24,582 nt of DNA from a virus, in IMG/VR virus record IMGVR_UViG_3300032322_002299, positions 1-24,582 of that record; one strand, 5' to 3'. Below, piece by piece: positions 22,685 through 24,582 of this stretch (positions are counted from its first letter, which is position 1; the number at the start of each line of letters is the position of its first letter). A program made the position numbers and the translations under genes. A model generated the notes under the pieces. That model searched no databases, was not told the origin of the DNA, and saw only the letters and a list, made by a program, of their open reading frames with translations.

Positions 22685-23302
22685 ATGAATAAATATTTAA
22701 TTACACCTACATTAATCAATAGTTTTCAATATTATATTGAGGACGAATTTAAAAGCCCTGCGGATAGCAGGGCTGACTTTTTAAAGACTTTATCAAAAGA
22801 AAAGTTTGAGCCAACCGAAGCTATGCAAAAAGGAATTGATTTTGAGAATGATATAAAAAAATTATGTGATAATATTTTGCTTGATAAAAAAGAAAATATT
22901 GATTACGAAGTTATTTGCAACAATATAGCAACAATTGTTAAAGATGGACTTTGGCAAGAGACTTGCAAAAAAGAATTACAAATTGGCAATCAAGAGTTTT
23001 TGCTTTATGGTAAAATGGATGTTATTAAAAGAGATACTATTTACGATATAAAATACACTAGCAATTATGAATTAGGCAAGTTTTTAGGCTCAGCACAGCA
23101 CTTAATTTATTTATACTGCACTGGACTGCCTAAATTCAAGTATTTAATAAGCAATGGCAAAGATTTTTGGCAAGAAGATTATTTTAATAATGTCAATATT
23201 GAAAATGAAATCAAAAGCAAAATCAATGATTTTTTAAGTTATCTTGAAAATGATAATGAAGCTAAAAATCTTTTTGAAACTAAATGGCAAGCTAAAATAT
23301 GA
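22685..23302 (+). CDS. PD-(D/E)XK exonuclease (YqaJ/DUF3799-like)
   Basis: The 205-residue protein has the PD-(D/E)XK pattern: KGIDFE (Glu54), YGKMDVI (Asp112), IYDIKYT (Asp121-x-Lys123) and a following GSAQH with Gln138. Such nucleases pair with annealing proteins to make single-stranded ends for recombination. It is shorter than many relatives. TAGGAG at 22674-22679 is a clear RBS. The coding sequence has a GC-rich palindrome (22754-22774) at residues 24-31. The stop overlaps the next gene by 4 bases. Confidence 0.85.
   Translation: MNKYLITPTLINSFQYYIEDEFKSPADSRADFLKTLSKEKFEPTEAMQKGIDFENDIKKLCDNILLDKKENIDYEVICNNIATIVKDGLWQETCKKELQIGNQEFLLYGKMDVIKRDTIYDIKYTSNYELGKFLGSAQHLIYLYCTGLPKFKYLISNGKDFWQEDYFNNVNIENEIKSKINDFLSYLENDNEAKNLFETKWQAKI
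22754..22774. repeat. GC-rich palindrome within the nuclease gene
   Basis: AGCCCTGC (22754-22761), loop GGATA, GCAGGGCT (22767-22774): a perfect 8-bp stem encoding SPADSRA. It is much richer in G+C than the surrounding gene. The core CCTGCGGATAGCAGG resembles the minus-strand CCAGCGAGATGCTGG in the protease gene. Confidence 0.75.
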
Positions 23303-23832
23303 ATAAATTCATTTTTACTTTAAATCAAAAGCCACTTGATTTTGCCAACAATATCTATTTAGAAATAGTTAATTTAACAAAACAAAATAAAGAGTTTCAA
23401 GTGGAAATAAAATCGCTTGAAAATGCTAAAACTTACAAGCAGTTAAAAGGCATACATAAGCTTTGTGAGATATACGGCAATTATATATCAGAAAGCGAGG
23501 GGCAAGTTTTTAGTTTTGAAAATGCAAAAGAAAGGTTAAAATATGAAATTGGTTTTACAAGATTGGCAAACTATGATGAAGCTTTGGCAATTGCTTTAAG
23601 AGAAAAAGACTTTTTAAATAAAAATTTTTTTTTAAACATAGAGTTTGCAAATTTAGTTAATATATTGCAAAAAAACTATCAAGTGCCGAGATCATTTGCC
23701 GAGGCATCTCTTGAAGAGATGATGTTGTTAATTGAAAAAATACACGAACTAGGCAGGGATAGAGGTTGGCATAATTTAGTTTTAACTAGTGAAGAAACAA
23801 AAGCAATGATTAAATATTATAACGATAAATAA
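23299..23832 (+). CDS. NinB-like recombination protein (probable)
   Basis: The 177-residue protein begins inside the nuclease gene's end. The pattern SLENAKTYKQLKGIHKLCEIYGNYISESEGQVFSFENAKERLKYEIGF, then SFAEASLEEMMLLIEKIHELGRDRGW, resembles NinB: an early helical segment preceding the LK-containing helix, and a final 'S..EM...IE.I......G' motif. NinB-type proteins bind single-stranded DNA and act with phage recombinases. The usual R(S/T)..QN signature is replaced by TYKQLKG, so the call is moderate. Confidence 0.6.
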   Translation: MNKFIFTLNQKPLDFANNIYLEIVNLTKQNKEFQVEIKSLENAKTYKQLKGIHKLCEIYGNYISESEGQVFSFENAKERLKYEIGFTRLANYDEALAIALREKDFLNKNFFLNIEFANLVNILQKNYQVPRSFAEASLEEMMLLIEKIHELGRDRGWHNLVLTSEETKAMIKYYNDK

Positions 23833-23834
23833 AT

Positions 23835-24035
23835 ATGATTAACATTCTAGCTAGTACTCAAGTTTTATTTATTGGTTTAAAATTAACAAATCACATCAAT
23901 TGGAGTTGGTTTTATGTTTTATTGCCTTTAATTGTAGTATCAATAACAACAATAACTGTGCTAAAAGAGGACGAAGAGTTAAAGCAAATTGTAATTTATC
24001 TTTTGAAGAAATATTTTTCAAAAGATAAAAGATAA
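23835..24035 (+). CDS. Small membrane protein
   Basis: The 66-residue protein has a hydrophobic N-terminus (about 1-15), the motif HINWSWFYVLLPLIVVSITTITVL (about 20-43, a membrane segment) and a charged C-terminal tail (KEDEELKQIVIYLLKKYFSKDKR). Small proteins with an INWSWWWVLLPLW-like motif are common in phage early regions and have no assigned function. It is probably an inner-membrane protein. Its 3' end contains an 8-bp inverted repeat CTTTTGAA/TTCAAAAG. Confidence 0.6.
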   Translation: MINILASTQVLFIGLKLTNHINWSWFYVLLPLIVVSITTITVLKEDEELKQIVIYLLKKYFSKDKR

Positions 24036-24110
24036 AACTGCATTATTAATTAACTAAATAAAACATATAAAAACCAATTTTTTAATAATATTATAACGAT
24101 AAATAAACTA

Positions 24111-24131
24111 TGCAAACAAACTTAAAATAAT
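24111..24131 (+). other. Six-codon leader ORF or gene remnant
   Basis: An ATG in the standard early-gene start context (AATAAACT just before it) is followed by only six codons and TAA, directly upstream of P6. It may be a decayed gene start. It is too short to call a gene. Confidence 0.3.
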
Positions 24132-24154
24132 TAAAAAAATTTTAAAAAAATACT

Positions 24155-24183
24155 TGACAATTATTTTATAATAATTTAAAATA
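24155..24183 (+). promoter_or_regulatory. Promoter P6 upstream of repeat region
   Basis: TTGACA (24155-24160), 17 bases, TAAAAT (24178-24183). No gene start follows in the remaining 400 bases, so it probably drives a non-coding RNA or a gene beyond the window. Confidence 0.7.
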
Positions 24184-24189
24184 TTATAT

Positions 24190-24582
24190 AAGCTAAACAA
24201 TTTTATTGAGTTAGTTAAATTGCCTGAAAGGGCTTCATTAATCAAGCGGTTAAGTTTAGTTAATAAATTTTAATACTAAACCTCTGAGAACGAGCAAGAC
24301 TAATTACCATCATCGCTTTGTGTAAGATTAAAGATTAGTCAACAGCTAGCCTTCTGTAAAAAGGCGAGTTAGCCTTCTGTAAAAAGGTGACTCTCAATTG
24401 TCAAAAAAAATTGAGGCGGGCTTCTAGATTACCGCTTAGTAGCTAGAATATGAGTTAGTCCTTCTTGAACAAAAAGGCATTTTAAAACAGTTAGATTTCT
24501 GTAAAAAGGCAAATCGTAAATATTTAAATGGCTAATTAAATGTAGATGAGAGCTCTACTAATCGCTTTCAAGACTAATACCC
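24190..24582 (+). ncRNA. Candidate structured non-coding RNA or repeat-rich region, partial
   Basis: No frame of useful length is open. The region is made of short inverted repeats: CTAA/TTAG with CAAT/ATTG (24194-24215), GTTTAGT/ACTAAAC, GACTAAT/ATTAGTC, GCCTT/AAGGC (24349-24365), CTCAATT/AATTGAG, TTCTAG/CTAGAA and GTAGA/TCTAC. TTCTGTAAAAAGG occurs three times exactly, with a fourth variant. It is less AT-rich than the other gaps. It starts behind promoter P6, which supports an RNA. A replication origin with iterons is the main alternative. Confidence 0.45.
24349..24510 (+). repeat. TTCTGTAAAAAGG repeat family
   Basis: Copies: GCCTTCTGTAAAAAGGC (24349-24365), the same ending in T (24372-24388), a variant with CCTTCTTGAACAAAAAGGC (24460-24478) and ATTTCTGTAAAAAGGC (24495-24510). 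Most follow GTTAG or CTAG. Spacing is uneven (23, about 87 and about 33 bases), which argues against a CRISPR array. Confidence 0.85.

Noticed and set aside
24349-24510. CRISPR array
   Set aside because: Repeats are too short, unevenly spaced and variable, and there are no cas genes.
24190-24582. tRNA cluster
   Set aside because: Several small hairpins are present, but no cloverleaf with a T-loop GTTCRA-like motif and CCA-acceptor pairing could be found by eye.

Overview
The window is part of an AT-rich tailed-phage genome (phage or prophage; no integrase, transposase or host gene is visible). It combines an HK97-type head (portal, prohead protease with fused C-terminal domain, HK97-fold capsid protein) with a Mu-like contractile tail (DUF2635 protein, sheath, tube, G/GT-type chaperones, tape measure), so the virion should be a myovirus. 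The host cannot be named. The base composition, good sigma70-type promoters and largely Shine-Dalgarno-poor, A-rich start contexts suggest an AT-rich bacterium, probably Gram-negative, but this is inference.

Layout: 1-14987 is the late block, almost entirely on the minus strand. Read from right to left it holds small terminase, large terminase, portal, Mu F-like head protein, prohead protease, major capsid protein, a decoration-like protein, three small head/neck proteins, head-tail adaptor, HK97 gp10-like protein, tail terminator-like protein, DUF2635 protein, sheath, tube, tail chaperones (with a -1 frameshift site) and the tape measure, which runs off the left edge. One plus-strand gene (9983-10279) sits inside this block. 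The same 13-mer (minus strand TCATAGTTTTTTC) lies 54-78 bases upstream of portal, protease and the tail-module start, and may be a late control element.

14988-15389 is a divergent control region with outward-facing sigma70 promoters and a GC-rich island beside the small terminase gene. 15390-24035 is the early block on the plus strand: small unknown and membrane proteins, a two-HTH regulator, a pair of paralogous small proteins, a DnaD/DUF6291-type replication protein with a possible helicase-loading partner, three DUF4116 repeat proteins, and a recombination cassette (Sak4-like AAA_24 ATPase, PD-(D/E)XK nuclease, NinB-like protein). Six promoters (TTGACA, 16-17 bp, TAAAAT or TATAAT) drive the early block and the region after it. 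Nearly every one is followed by an inverted repeat at or just after the expected transcript start.

24036-24582 holds no convincing gene. It has a strong promoter and then about 400 bases of short inverted repeats with three exact copies of TTCTGTAAAAAGG. It may be a structured non-coding RNA or an iteron-type replication region, and is the least explained part of the window.
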